NCBI GenBank assembly: GCA_017456905.1
Contig: JAFTIL010000016.1
Coordinates: 1-64,000 of the forward strand
Source: Clostridia bacterium
GTDB lineage: Bacteria > Bacillota > Clostridia > Oscillospirales > CAG-272
Direction of reading: 5' to 3'
DNA: 64,000 bases
Positions 17,047 through 25,096 of this stretch are shown one piece after another. Made by a program: the position numbers and the translations under genes. Each line of letters opens with the position of its first letter. Position 1 is the stretch's first letter. A model generated the notes under the pieces. That model saw nothing but the letters and a program-made list of their open reading frames with translations. It was not told the DNA's origin and did not search any database.

Positions 17047-18423
17047 ATGAAACACACCGATATCAAAGTGCTTTTTGCCGAAGCCGACAAGTTTGTGGAC
17101 ACCTCTGTGGTCATCTGCGGTTGGGTTCGTACCGCCCGCGACTCCAAAAACGTCTCCTTCCTTGAGGTCAACGACGGCACCTGCTTCAGAAGCCTCCAGC
17201 TTGTCATCGATAAGGACAAGCTGACCGAGGAGTCTTTCAAGGACGCCATGGCTGTGGGCGCATCCCTGACCGCCACGGGTATTCTCGTCGCCTCCGAGCG
17301 CAATATCGTGGAGCTTCAGGTGGAGACCTTGACGGTTCTCGGCACCTGCCCCACCGACTATCCCCTGCAGAAGAAGCGCCATACCCTTGAGTATCTGCGC
17401 ACCATCCCCCATCTGCGCGGCCGTGCCCGCTACTTTGAGGCGGTCTTTGCCGTCCGTAGCCAGCTTGCGCAGTCTATCCATCAGTATTTCCAATCCAACG
17501 GATACCGCTACGTCCATCCTCCCATCATCACGGGCTCCGACTGTGAGGGTGCGGGTGAGATGTTCCGTGTCACCACCCAGCCTTGGAACGCCACCGCTGA
17601 GAGCGAGGCTGAATATTATGCCAACGACTTCTTCGGCCGTAAGGCAGGTCTGACCGTTTCAGCCCAGTTGGAGGGCGAGATGGCCGCCATGGGTCTGGGC
17701 CGTATCTATACCTTCGGTCCTACCTTCCGTGCAGAGAACTCCAACACTACCCGTCACGTGGCTGAGTTTTGGCACGTGGAGCCCGAGGTCTGCTTCTGCG
17801 ACATCCATGACATCATCGAGATCGCCGAGGACTTCATCAAGTATATCGTCAAAGACGTGATGGATCACTGCCCCGAGGAGATGGAATTCTTCAATCAGTG
17901 GGTAGAGAAGGGCGTCATCGAGAAGCTCCAAAAGATGCTGGCAAACGACTTCGTTAAGCTGGACTACACAGACGCTATCGAGATCCTCAAGGCATCGGGC
18001 AAGGAGTTCAAGTACCCCGTGGAGTGGGGCTGCGATCTCCAGACCGAGCATGAAAAGTATCTGGTGGACGAGCACTTCGGCCGTCCCGTCTTCGTGGTCA
18101 ACTATCCTGCCGCCATTAAGTCCTTCTACATGAAGCAGAACCCCGACGGCAAGACCGTGGCCGCCACCGACCTGCTTGTCCCCGGCATCGGCGAGATCAT
18201 CGGCTGCTCCGAGCGTGAGGCCGACTACAACAAGCTGGTGGCCGCCATGACCGCCCGCAATATGCCTCTGGAGTCCTACACCGAGTATCTGGATACCCGT
18301 AAGTATGGCTCTGTTCCTCACAGCGGCTTCGGCCTGGGCTTTGAGCGTATGCTCATGTATATCACGGGCGTGCAGAATATCCGCGACGTGCTGATGTACC
18401 CCAGAACCGTGGGGTCTATGTAA
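17047..18423 (+). CDS. asnS: Asparagine--tRNA ligase
   Basis: A 458-residue class IIb synthetase. The anticodon-binding OB fold occupies about 1-110 (VVICGWVRTARDSKNVSFLEV). The catalytic domain has motif 2 FGPTFRAENSNTTRHVAEFW (about 221-240) and motif 3 GFGLGFERMLMYITG (about 427-441). Residues such as SAQLEGE and the length fit AsnRS rather than AspRS. It charges tRNA-Asn. It has its own promoter and terminator. AAAGGATTG provides the ribosome binding site. No T-box leader is visible in the 40-nt leader. Confidence 0.94.
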   Translation: MKHTDIKVLFAEADKFVDTSVVICGWVRTARDSKNVSFLEVNDGTCFRSLQLVIDKDKLTEESFKDAMAVGASLTATGILVASERNIVELQVETLTVLGTCPTDYPLQKKRHTLEYLRTIPHLRGRARYFEAVFAVRSQLAQSIHQYFQSNGYRYVHPPIITGSDCEGAGEMFRVTTQPWNATAESEAEYYANDFFGRKAGLTVSAQLEGEMAAMGLGRIYTFGPTFRAENSNTTRHVAEFWHVEPEVCFCDIHDIIEIAEDFIKYIVKDVMDHCPEEMEFFNQWVEKGVIEKLQKMLANDFVKLDYTDAIEILKASGKEFKYPVEWGCDLQTEHEKYLVDEHFGRPVFVVNYPAAIKSFYMKQNPDGKTVAATDLLVPGIGEIIGCSEREADYNKLVAAMTARNMPLESYTEYLDTRKYGSVPHSGFGLGFERMLMYITGVQNIRDVLMYPRTVGSM

Positions 18424-18431
18424 TCAAAATC

Positions 18432-18465
18432 ATACGGAGTCATATCCTCGGATACGGCTCCGTAT
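18432..18465 (+). terminator. Terminator after asnS
   Basis: ATACGGAG (18432-18439) pairs with CTCCGTAT (18458-18465), followed by TTTTAT. Confidence 0.75.
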
Positions 18466-18500
18466 TTTTATAAAGAAAGATGAATAAGTCCGCTGCCGTC

Positions 18501-18529
18501 TTGACAATCCGCGTCGGATGTGCTATACT
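18501..18529 (+). promoter_or_regulatory. Promoter upstream of the four-TM protein gene
   Basis: TTGACA (18501-18506) and TATACT (18524-18529), 17-bp spacer, extended TGC. Confidence 0.8.
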
Positions 18530-18561
18530 GATCATACCATCATGAGAAAGGAGCCTTTGCT

Positions 18562-19092
18562 ATGACCGACGTGCGTACCCAACCGAACAAAGAAAAGGGC
18601 AGGAATCTCTGCACAGCCCTCCGCACCCTGACCGTCTTATTCAGCGTCCTTGGACTGGTCGCGATCCTGCTTGTGTCGGCAGTTACAGCGGGCTGGGATC
18701 TCAATGCTTTTTGGTTTTACCTGGTTCTGGTGGAGCAAATGCTCGGCACGGTCTACCTCTCCCTGATCACCCTCCTGTGGGAGCTGACCCTCCACGTTCG
18801 CCGCAGGGCGGGGGAGAACCTTTGTGATACCCCCTTTGCCAAGGGCTGCCACCTCGTGTTTTTGATCGCCGCCATAGCGGGCCTTGTTACGGTCGTTGTT
18901 ATCCCCTTGATCCTGGCCGACCTTGTCAGCGGTCCCGTCGTTCTCGTCCATTACGCCTTTGGCGGTGTCCTCCTGCTCCTGTACGCCATCTTTGGTATTT
19001 ATACGCTCGTCGGCCGCATCATCAACCACCGCCGCGAGGAACGGCAACGATTGGAGGAGGAGAAGCAAGCCTGGGAGGGATATATGACCTGA
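18562..19092 (+). CDS. Four-TM hypothetical membrane protein
   Basis: A 176-residue protein with a polar N-terminus (about 1-18), four hydrophobic helices (about 22-45, 50-74, 92-118, 122-148) and a charged, probably helical C-terminus ending REERQRLEEEKQAWEGYMT. I do not recognise a family. GAAAGGAG 9 bp upstream supports the ATG. The promoter lies 33 bp upstream. The next gene encodes an unrelated lipoprotein. Confidence 0.65.
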   Translation: MTDVRTQPNKEKGRNLCTALRTLTVLFSVLGLVAILLVSAVTAGWDLNAFWFYLVLVEQMLGTVYLSLITLLWELTLHVRRRAGENLCDTPFAKGCHLVFLIAAIAGLVTVVVIPLILADLVSGPVVLVHYAFGGVLLLLYAIFGIYTLVGRIINHRREERQRLEEEKQAWEGYMT

Positions 19093-19204
19093 AGGCTTGT
19101 CCTACCTATGCTCCCTCCAAGCATCCGCGAGAGCATTTGCCTCCCCCGCCGCGGACACACTGTTTTTGTCACAATTTTTTATCATATGAAAGGAAGTTCC
19201 AACC

Positions 19205-20032
19205 ATGAAAAAACTCTTGATCTGCGCTCTGCTCCTGCTGGCCGTCACCCTGACTGCCGTTGCCTGCACCCAGGGCGACAAGCCCGCCGAGACCACCCCT
19301 GAGGTCTCTACCGGCGCACCTACTGAAGCACCCACCGAGGCGCCTACCGAAGCGCCCACCGAGGCACCTACCGAGGCTCCCACCGAGGCACCTACCGAGG
19401 CTCCCACCGAGGCGCCCACCGAGGCTCCTACCGAAGCGCCCACCGAGGCTCCTACCGAGGAACCCACCGAAGCCCCCCCCGACGCGCCCGCTGATCCCGT
19501 GGAGCCCAAGGTGATCTACACCGCAGAGGATCTGGCTTCCATGATCGCCACCAACGCTACCGTGACCCTGGAGGGTGACTACGCTCATTTCCTGACGGGC
19601 ACCACCGACACCGCCACCAATCCCGCCATCACCCTCGTCGCCGAGGGCGAGAGCTTCAGCGATATCATCGTTATCAAGTACCGTACCAACTGCGGCAGCT
19701 ACGGCTCCAACTTCTGGGGCACCTTCCTGCTCAACGGCACCGCCGAGTTCAACGGCAACCGCCGCGACAGCGATAACTGGTTCTTCTACGCCACCGACGG
19801 CTCCTGGAACGTCCTGATCCTGGACATGAGAAAGAATAAGGCCGGCTCCGAGGGCACCCCCGACACCGACGTGACGGGCGGCGCGGCCATTGATTCGGTG
19901 GTCTACAACTTCTTTGACTACACCGGCAACGACGGCAAGCTCGCCACCGCCGACGGCGGCGAGGAGTACTTCGATATCGAGTACATCGCCTTCTTCAACA
20001 CCAAGGAGGAGGCTCAGTCCTACGCGGGCTAA
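19205..20032 (+). CDS. Lipoprotein with long TEAP tandem repeat and a beta-sandwich-like domain
   Basis: A 275-residue precursor with a lipoprotein signal (TAVAC, Cys21). A tandem repeat of about a dozen PTEA units (about 36-92) holds the functional domain away from the membrane. The C-terminal domain (about 100-275) begins VIYTAEDLASMI and ends EEYFDIEYIAFFNTKEEAQ. That ending recurs as the last strand of carbohydrate-binding-like beta-sandwich domains in clostridial surface proteins. A role in binding cell-surface or dietary glycans is a guess. GAAAGGAAG precedes the ATG. The 112 bp upstream hold no convincing promoter. Confidence 0.7.
   Translation: MKKLLICALLLLAVTLTAVACTQGDKPAETTPEVSTGAPTEAPTEAPTEAPTEAPTEAPTEAPTEAPTEAPTEAPTEAPTEAPTEEPTEAPPDAPADPVEPKVIYTAEDLASMIATNATVTLEGDYAHFLTGTTDTATNPAITLVAEGESFSDIIVIKYRTNCGSYGSNFWGTFLLNGTAEFNGNRRDSDNWFFYATDGSWNVLILDMRKNKAGSEGTPDTDVTGGAAIDSVVYNFFDYTGNDGKLATADGGEEYFDIEYIAFFNTKEEAQSYAG
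19315..19470 (+). repeat. 12-bp coding tandem repeat (Pro-Thr-Glu-Ala units)
   Basis: About a dozen units of GCNCCNACCGAG, with synonymous third-position changes between units. It encodes the TEAP linker of the lipoprotein. A related minus-strand copy encodes the amidase linker at about 1207-1310. Confidence 0.9.
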
Positions 20033-20049
20033 GTCTCACCATCATACCC

Positions 20050-20094
20050 AAGCAGGGTGTCTTTGCCATACAGGCGGGAGGCATCCTGCTTTTT
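20050..20094 (+). terminator. Terminator after the TEAP lipoprotein gene
   Basis: AAGCAGGGTG (20050-20059) pairs with CATCCTGCTT (20082-20091), one G-T pair, followed by T residues. Confidence 0.7.
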
Positions 20095-20137
20095 CGCGCG
20101 GGGAGTATGAAGAATTGTGAAGAATCACTCCGTGCCC

Positions 20138-20166
20138 TTGACAGCCCTCCCGAGGGGTGATAAAAT
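20138..20166 (+). promoter_or_regulatory. Promoter of the small membrane / PstS-like operon
   Basis: TTGACA (20138-20143) and TAAAAT (20161-20166), 17-bp spacer, extended TGA. A second TATAAT at 20241-20246 has no good -35 box. Confidence 0.65.
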
Positions 20167-20274
20167 GGAGGCGAAAGCAACCGATCATCCCAAAATGGAA
20201 CCGAGTATCCCACTTTTTCGCCAAAGGCGGGAAAGTATGATATAATGGAGTCACGAACCGAAAGGAGTTTTATT

Positions 20275-20601
20275 ATGGATCGCCACTACGTCATTCGTTT
20301 CTCTACTTCGATCTTCTTCGCTGTGACCATCGGCGTTTTTGCCGCACTCACGCTTTTATGGGCCATAACTGTTGACCTTACGACCGGTCTTGTGTTTGGG
20401 GCTTTTGTCACCATCCCCGCCGCTGTTCTGGCCTGGTTTATCCTCTCCCTCGTCCTCTACCTCCGCGCCAAGAAGCGGGGGGACGATGACCTGCCCGCGC
20501 TGAAGCACCGCCTGAAGACCTCGGTCATCCTTCTGATCTTTCTTGCCGTCATCATCGCCCTGCTGGTCGCCTTCTTTGCCTACGCGATCAGCCATATGTG
20601 A
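20275..20601 (+). CDS. Small three-TM hypothetical membrane protein
   Basis: A 108-residue protein with three hydrophobic helices (about 8-32, 36-62, 82-105) and a basic loop RAKKRGDDD between the second and third. AAAGGAG at 20261-20267 supports the ATG at 20275; the frame is open 30 bp further upstream. It is the first gene of a tight cluster with a 46-residue membrane peptide and a membrane-anchored PstS-like protein, so it may form part of one complex. No family is recognised. Confidence 0.65.
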   Translation: MDRHYVIRFSTSIFFAVTIGVFAALTLLWAITVDLTTGLVFGAFVTIPAAVLAWFILSLVLYLRAKKRGDDDLPALKHRLKTSVILLIFLAVIIALLVAFFAYAISHM

Positions 20602-20622
20602 CGTGAAAGGAGAAGTTATACC

Positions 20623-20763
20623 ATGACTGATAAGCTCTACCGCAAGCTGGTTGCTATCATCCTTGCCCTGGGTATGTTGACCACCACGGCTTTGGTGGTT
20701 TATACCGCTTACCTCCACAGTAACGTCTCTATCATCACCTACGTGGCGAAGGAGGGGCACTGA
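20623..20763 (+). CDS. 46-residue single-TM peptide between two operon genes
   Basis: This short frame begins with ATG 9 bp after AAAGGAGAAG and ends with TGA one base before the ATG of the PstS-like gene. The product starts MTDKLYRKL, has one hydrophobic helix (about 9-29) and ends ITYVAKEGH. Its strong ribosome binding site and tight spacing on both sides support a real gene. It could be a small subunit or stabiliser of the neighbouring membrane proteins; that role is inference. Confidence 0.6.
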   Translation: MTDKLYRKLVAIILALGMLTTTALVVYTAYLHSNVSIITYVAKEGH

Positions 20764-20764
20764 T

Positions 20765-21778
20765 ATGGCCAAGACTACCGCAAAAGCCCCCCTTGACCGC
20801 CGCAAGCTCACGGGTCAGCTTCTCTCCCTCGGCACGCTGGTGCTATTTTTCGTAGTCCTGAACCTCATCGTGTTTTTTATCTTCACCCGCCGCTGTCTCC
20901 CCGCTACCAGCGAGGGGATGCAGGCCAAGTCGGTGGAGCTGGGGGCCTACCTGCCCTTTGAGGAGGACTCCAAGATCGTCAAGCTCGACGGCTCCCTGAA
21001 GCTCACCGAGGACCTCCCCGTCATCGACGGTGCGGCGGCGCTCTATCCCGTGTTTTCAGGATTTGTGAATGCCGTCTACCCCGCCGATAGCGTACACTTT
21101 GACGGTGAAAACTTCACCCCCGACAGCGCGCTTCAATATTCCAACACTCGCGGTGCCTACAAGGCCATTGTGGACGGCACCGTGGATATCGCCATTTGCG
21201 TGGCTCCTTCGGAGGAACAATTGGCCTACGCCAAGGAGAACGGCGTGGAGCTGGTCTTTACCCCCATCGGACGGGAAGCGTTCGTGTTCTTCGTCAACAA
21301 GGACAACCCCGTGGATAGCCTCACCACCGATCAGCTTCGAGGCATCTACGCCGGGGACTTTCGCAACTGGTCGCAGGTGGGAGGTGACAACACCCACATC
21401 GCCGTCCTGCAACGCAACGCGGGGAGTGGCAGCCAGTCCGCTCTGCTGAATTTCATGGGGGATACCCCTGTGAAGACTGATTATTTCACCTTCATGGGTC
21501 GTTCCATCGGCTTTTCCTTCCGCTTTTATGTGGAGGGCATGGTGGGGCAGGACTCCCCCGAGGGAGGCGTGAAGCTTTTGGCTTTGGACGGGGTCTACCC
21601 AAGCACCGAGAACATCAAAAACGGTTCTTACCCCATCATCAATGAACTGTACGCCGTCACTCGCAAGGGGGAAACAAACCCCAACGTACAGGCCTTCGTG
21701 GATTGGATGCTGACCGAGGAGGGACAAGCCATCGTAGAGGGCTCGGGGTACGTGGGGATCGAGCCCGCTGATAAATGA
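20765..21778 (+). CDS. Membrane-anchored PstS-like substrate-binding protein
   Basis: A 337-residue protein with an N-terminal signal-anchor (about 19-42) instead of a lipobox. A periplasmic-binding fold of the PstS type follows: DGAAALYPVFSGFVNAVYP (about 88), PIGREAFVFFVNKDNPVDSLT (about 168), GIYAGDFRNWSQVGG (about 194) and QRNAGSGSQSALLNF (about 218), which resembles the phosphate-contact loop of PstS. No pstCAB transporter follows, so it may act as a sensor or polymer/ligand-binding protein rather than a transport component. It ends at a bidirectional terminator. Confidence 0.78.
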   Translation: MAKTTAKAPLDRRKLTGQLLSLGTLVLFFVVLNLIVFFIFTRRCLPATSEGMQAKSVELGAYLPFEEDSKIVKLDGSLKLTEDLPVIDGAAALYPVFSGFVNAVYPADSVHFDGENFTPDSALQYSNTRGAYKAIVDGTVDIAICVAPSEEQLAYAKENGVELVFTPIGREAFVFFVNKDNPVDSLTTDQLRGIYAGDFRNWSQVGGDNTHIAVLQRNAGSGSQSALLNFMGDTPVKTDYFTFMGRSIGFSFRFYVEGMVGQDSPEGGVKLLALDGVYPSTENIKNGSYPIINELYAVTRKGETNPNVQAFVDWMLTEEGQAIVEGSGYVGIEPADK

Positions 21779-21782
21779 AAAA

Positions 21783-21814
21783 ACAGGTGACCTACCTTAT
21801 TGGCGGTCACCTGT
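21783..21814. terminator. Bidirectional terminator
   Basis: ACAGGTGACC / GGTCACCTGT with a 12-nt loop, an A-run on the left and T8 on the right. Confidence 0.85.
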
Positions 21815-21818
21815 TTTT

Positions 21819-22373
21819 TTAATGTCCGGTCATCTTTGAGATATGAAGCTTTTTGCTGTCGATCACGGAACGCAGAAGTATACGGAAATCATATTCACTT
21901 CCCTCGGTAAAGCCCCGCTTGTCCACAATAAAGGCGGCGTTGGCATTGATGTAGAGGTAGAAAAAGCCTGCGGATTCTTTGACTTTGATGATGACGTCGT
22001 ACTTATATACGTTGTGTCCGTTGGCGGTGTTGGAATAGGATATTTCTTCAAAACCCTCGGGGGTGAAAATATAGGTGTTGGAAACGTGCAGATCCGCTTG
22101 CTTACGGCAGACCTTGCGGCGGCGGATGATGGGAAAAAGGACATAGAACAGCGCAACGGCGAGCCCGGCGATAGCCGCGACGATGGTCGAAGGCTCGGGA
22201 GGCTCACTGATGCCTGACGCGGACAGAACAAGGCTTAAGATGACGGAAACGAGCATAAGCCCTGCAGCTAAGCAAAGAAGTATGGTCAGAATCAAGAGCA
22301 GCTTTCGCTGGTGCTGACGGTTAAACTCCATGAGGCCGTCGTAGGTCAAGGTGGTTTCATTGACAAGACGCAT
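21819..22373 (-). CDS. YcxB-like membrane protein
   Basis: A 184-residue protein with two membrane helices (about 25-50 and 62-84) and a C-terminal soluble domain. The domain matches the YcxB-like pattern: YIFTPEGFEEISYSN, then YKYDVIIKVKESAGFFYLYIN and AFIVDKRGF. The family's function is unknown; its fold resembles PH-like domains. GAAAGGAG supports the start. The next gene upstream is a lipoprotein 20 bp away, so the two may be co-transcribed. Confidence 0.75.
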   Translation of the reverse strand: MRLVNETTLTYDGLMEFNRQHQRKLLLILTILLCLAAGLMLVSVILSLVLSASGISEPPEPSTIVAAIAGLAVALFYVLFPIIRRRKVCRKQADLHVSNTYIFTPEGFEEISYSNTANGHNVYKYDVIIKVKESAGFFYLYINANAAFIVDKRGFTEGSEYDFRILLRSVIDSKKLHISKMTGH

Positions 22374-22393
22374 GGTAAGCTCCTTTCAAAATA

Positions 22394-22855
22394 TTATTCA
22401 GAAACCGGCAAATACTTTTCAATCATAGCAAGCCATATCTCGTCATCACAGTCGTAGTGAGTGCAATTATCGTTCCCTTCACCGTCTCCGTACCATTGAA
22501 TGCCCTGAGAACTGATCTGCTGATATGAAGTATCTTCATACGTAATCAAAACCACATATCCATAGCAAGAAAATTTCGGAGAAAAAATCAAACCGACCGG
22601 GAAAGAAACATCCGTAAAGGGCAAACCCGTGATATCTTGGATCATTTCTTCATACCGGGATTCATCTAAAACGACAAGCGGCTCATATGAATCATCAATT
22701 TTACCGTTCAGACTTTCCTCAAAATAATAGATGGCAATGGAGGCAATTTCATCGGTGCCGTATACCAGATCATATGAAACGGATTTAGGGGCGCATGAAG
22801 TCACTAATGATGAAAACAACAAAAGAACGGCAAGTGCTACAGCAATCTTTTTCAT
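22394..22855 (-). CDS. Hypothetical lipoprotein
   Basis: A 153-residue protein with a clear lipoprotein signal (MKKI, hydrophobic core, LVTSC with Cys21). The mature part has many Tyr, Asp and Glu residues and ends GEGNDNCTHYDCDDEIWLAMIEKYLPVSE, with two further cysteines. No family is recognised. Base composition is more AT-rich than its neighbours. The 117 bp upstream contain a possible TATAGT -10 box but no clear -35 box. Confidence 0.65.
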   Translation of the reverse strand: MKKIAVALAVLLLFSSLVTSCAPKSVSYDLVYGTDEIASIAIYYFEESLNGKIDDSYEPLVVLDESRYEEMIQDITGLPFTDVSFPVGLIFSPKFSCYGYVVLITYEDTSYQQISSQGIQWYGDGEGNDNCTHYDCDDEIWLAMIEKYLPVSE

Positions 22856-22972
22856 AAGTTGATTCTCCTACTTTAGGTACGTTGTTTTCCCTTTTTAGAA
22901 GGGTTCACTATATAAGACGCCCCAAAATCCGAAAATCTTACAGAAATTCAGAAAAAATATGACATTCCTTTT

Positions 22973-24184
22973 TTATGCCTCCTCGGGATGCCGATAGAGC
23001 TGTGCAAGTCCGCCCTCGGAGGTCTCGCGGTACAAGGCTGACATATCCTTGCCCGTGCGGTACATGGTCTCCACCACCAGGTCGAAGGAGATCTTACGGC
23101 TCCCCGACAGGAAGTTGGCCAAAGACAGGGCGTTGATGGCACGCATGGCGGCCACGGCGTTGCGCTCAATGCAGGGGATCTGCACCAGGCCGCAAACAGG
23201 GTCGCAGGTCAGTCCCAAGTGATGCTCAAGGGACATTTCGGCGGCGTACTCGATCTGATCAATGCCCATTTCAAACAGCTCGCAAAGGCCTGCGGCGGCC
23301 ATGGAGCAGGCAGTACCGATCTCGGCTTGACAGCCGCACTCCGCGCCGCTGACCGAGGCATTGGTGGCAACGATGTTGCCGATGAGTCCCGCCACCGCCA
23401 AAGCGCGGATGACGGCTTTATCCGAAAAGGCGTTTTTATCCTGCATATACTTCAGCACCGCAGGGACCACGCCGCAGGAGCCGCAGGTGGGGGCGGTGAC
23501 GATCTTGCCGCAGTCGGCGTTCTGCTCGCTGACGGCAAAGGCGTAAGCACAGACCATGCGGTTTTCTCGGGTCTGAGGGCTTTCGTCAATGTGCCGTTGA
23601 TTAAACAGCTTTTGCGCCTTGCGCTCCACCTCCAAGCCTCCGGGCAAGGTTCCCGTGTGGATCAGACCCTCACGGATGGCGGCGCACATGGTATCCCAAA
23701 CCTTAGAAAGGAAATGAGGAAATTCCTCGTCCTCATGCTCGAAAACGTAGTCCGAAAGCCTGATGTTGCGGGAACGGCAGATCTCAGCGATCTCGGTAAA
23801 GCTGTTTTCAACGTAAATGTCCTCTGCCACCGCCTTGGGCACACCTACCTCGCGGATCTCGCCGCCGCCTACAGAAAGGTAAGTCTTGCGACCCAACTCT
23901 CCCTCAATACCGTAAGCGATCAGCTCAATGGTGTTGGGGTGGGCCAAGGGACGATCCTCGGTGTCAAAAATAATGTGTGCGGGAATGGGGGAGAGCGCGT
24001 CAGCCACGGCGCGGTCGGTGCCGTGACCCTCGCCCGTCTTGGATAGAGAGCCGTAAAGGATGACCTCAAAGCGGGTGGCCTCGGGGTAAGCCTTTTTCAT
24101 GTTCTTTGCGGCAAAGGCGGGGCCCATGGTGTGGGAGCTGGAGGGGCCAATGCCGATCTTATATATGCTTCTGATAGATTTCAT
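22973..24184 (-). CDS. sdaA: L-serine ammonia-lyase, single-chain iron-sulfur type
   Basis: A 403-residue enzyme that deaminates L-serine to pyruvate and ammonia. The N-terminal beta domain begins with IGPSSSHTMGP (about 12-22). The alpha domain carries the cysteines expected for a [4Fe-4S] cluster: APTCGSCGVVPA (about 231-242), GAECGCQAEIGTA (about 277) and CDPVCGLVQIPCIERNA (about 329-345). Domain order is that of the fused single-chain form rather than the split sdaAA/sdaAB form. It follows the ThyX-like gene after a 101-bp gap that holds an inverted repeat. GGAAGGACTC precedes the ATG. Confidence 0.93.
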   Translation of the reverse strand: MKSIRSIYKIGIGPSSSHTMGPAFAAKNMKKAYPEATRFEVILYGSLSKTGEGHGTDRAVADALSPIPAHIIFDTEDRPLAHPNTIELIAYGIEGELGRKTYLSVGGGEIREVGVPKAVAEDIYVENSFTEIAEICRSRNIRLSDYVFEHEDEEFPHFLSKVWDTMCAAIREGLIHTGTLPGGLEVERKAQKLFNQRHIDESPQTRENRMVCAYAFAVSEQNADCGKIVTAPTCGSCGVVPAVLKYMQDKNAFSDKAVIRALAVAGLIGNIVATNASVSGAECGCQAEIGTACSMAAAGLCELFEMGIDQIEYAAEMSLEHHLGLTCDPVCGLVQIPCIERNAVAAMRAINALSLANFLSGSRKISFDLVVETMYRTGKDMSALYRETSEGGLAQLYRHPEEA

Positions 24185-24210
24185 AGGGGAGTCCTTCCGA
24201 AACTTTATAT

Positions 24211-24277
24211 TGTAGGGGAGGGGTCTCCCCTCCCGCTTATCGGTGGCTTTGACGGGAGGCGAAACGCCTCCCCTACA
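24211..24277. repeat. Extragenic inverted-repeat element, TGTAGGGGAGG type
   Basis: TGTAGGGGAGG at the left end is inverted at the right end (CCTCCCCTACA). Inside are two G/C-rich hairpins. It lies between the ThyX-like gene and sdaA. Confidence 0.75.
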
Positions 24278-24285
24278 GTATCATC

Positions 24286-24909
24286 TTACTCTTTGACACA
24301 GATCCATTCCTTGGCGCAGGGCAAAGAAAGGATCCAATCACACAGCGTGTGCCACTCAGCCAGCTTGTGGTGGCGGCGGGCGTAGTAGACGTTGATGAGG
24401 TTCTCGTAGTTGAGGGTGACGGTGCGCATCTGATTATAGGAGGAGGGGAGGGACTGGATCATGTTGTGCCAGGGTTGGCGGTTGGTCTTGTCCTCCAAAA
24501 ATTTCTGACGCTCGGCTTCCAGATAGGCAATGGTGGTATCCAGGAGCGCGAGGCCGCCCTCGTCCATACGGTCGTGGGAAAAATCGTCACGCTCAAAGGC
24601 CTTGGCGTGGATCTTGTGCATGGTGGAGGTGGAGTTGGCCACCGTACCTACTTTGTAGGTGTCGAATTCCTTCCACCAGTAGAGGGGGGCGGTGATGTCC
24701 ACAGACACGAAGATCTGACGAAGGAATTTTCTGTGGTCAGAGCCTGCGGAGGCCAGACGGTGACCCAGATCCAGGTCGGTAGGCCCTACCACAAAGGTAC
24801 CCTTTTCGTCGTAATAGCTGTCGGACTTGTCCCAACTGTTCATGGGGTTGCGCGCGCCACGGATGGCGTTATCAATATTCATCACGGCGGATCTTTCTAC
24901 TTTCAGCAT
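24286..24909 (-). CDS. ThyX-like protein with degenerate catalytic motif
   Basis: A 207-residue protein containing HRKFLRQIFVSVDITAPLYW followed by WKEFDTYKVGTVANSTSTMH (about 72-105). This aligns by eye with the FAD-dependent thymidylate synthase motif, in which EF(x)RHR(x)(x)S(x)NExS is expected. Here the His-Arg pair is replaced by Tyr-Lys and the Ser-rich part is NSTST. The downstream block LPSSYNQMRTVTLNYENL would be the second FAD/dUMP helix. Similar proteins occur in phages and Clostridia and their activity is not established. A strong AGGAGG site supports this ATG; a second in-frame ATG lies 27 bp later. Confidence 0.6.
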   Translation of the reverse strand: MLKVERSAVMNIDNAIRGARNPMNSWDKSDSYYDEKGTFVVGPTDLDLGHRLASAGSDHRKFLRQIFVSVDITAPLYWWKEFDTYKVGTVANSTSTMHKIHAKAFERDDFSHDRMDEGGLALLDTTIAYLEAERQKFLEDKTNRQPWHNMIQSLPSSYNQMRTVTLNYENLINVYYARRHHKLAEWHTLCDWILSLPCAKEWICVKE

Positions 24910-24942
24910 GGTAGCCTCCTGCGTTGCAATTTTCTACAATCC

Positions 24943-24971
24943 ATTATAGCATAAGGCAGGGGGATTGTCAA
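24943..24971 (-). promoter_or_regulatory. Promoter of the ThyX-like gene (and probably sdaA)
   Basis: On the minus strand, perfect TTGACA (24966-24971) and TATAAT (24943-24948), 17-bp spacer, extended TGC. Confidence 0.88.
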
Positions 24972-24976
24972 GCGAA

Positions 24977-24990
24977 TAAATTGTTGTTTA
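24977..24990 (+). repeat. Solo copy of the TAAATTGTTGTTTA terminal repeat
   Basis: A full 14-bp copy of the end sequence that bounds the paired elements elsewhere in the window. No inverted partner is found before the next gene. It sits 5 bp upstream of the ThyX-like gene's -35 box. Confidence 0.85.
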
Positions 24991-25038
24991 TCTTTCCTAT
25001 ATAAATTATATATTTCTTTTTAAATATCCAAAATCCTC

Positions 25039-25067
25039 TTTACTTTTTACCGTTTTTGTGGTAAAAT
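25039..25067 (+). promoter_or_regulatory. Promoter of the RsuA-like gene
   Basis: TTTACT (25039-25044) and TAAAAT (25062-25067), 17-bp spacer, extended TGG. The same variant pair is found upstream of mtaB. Confidence 0.65.
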
Positions 25068-25096
25068 AGTAAACGGATAACTATAGGAGAAATCAT

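Noticed and set aside
19315..19470. Possible CRISPR or non-coding satellite repeat
   Set aside because: The units are contiguous 12-mers in frame inside a lipoprotein gene, with synonymous variation and no spacers.
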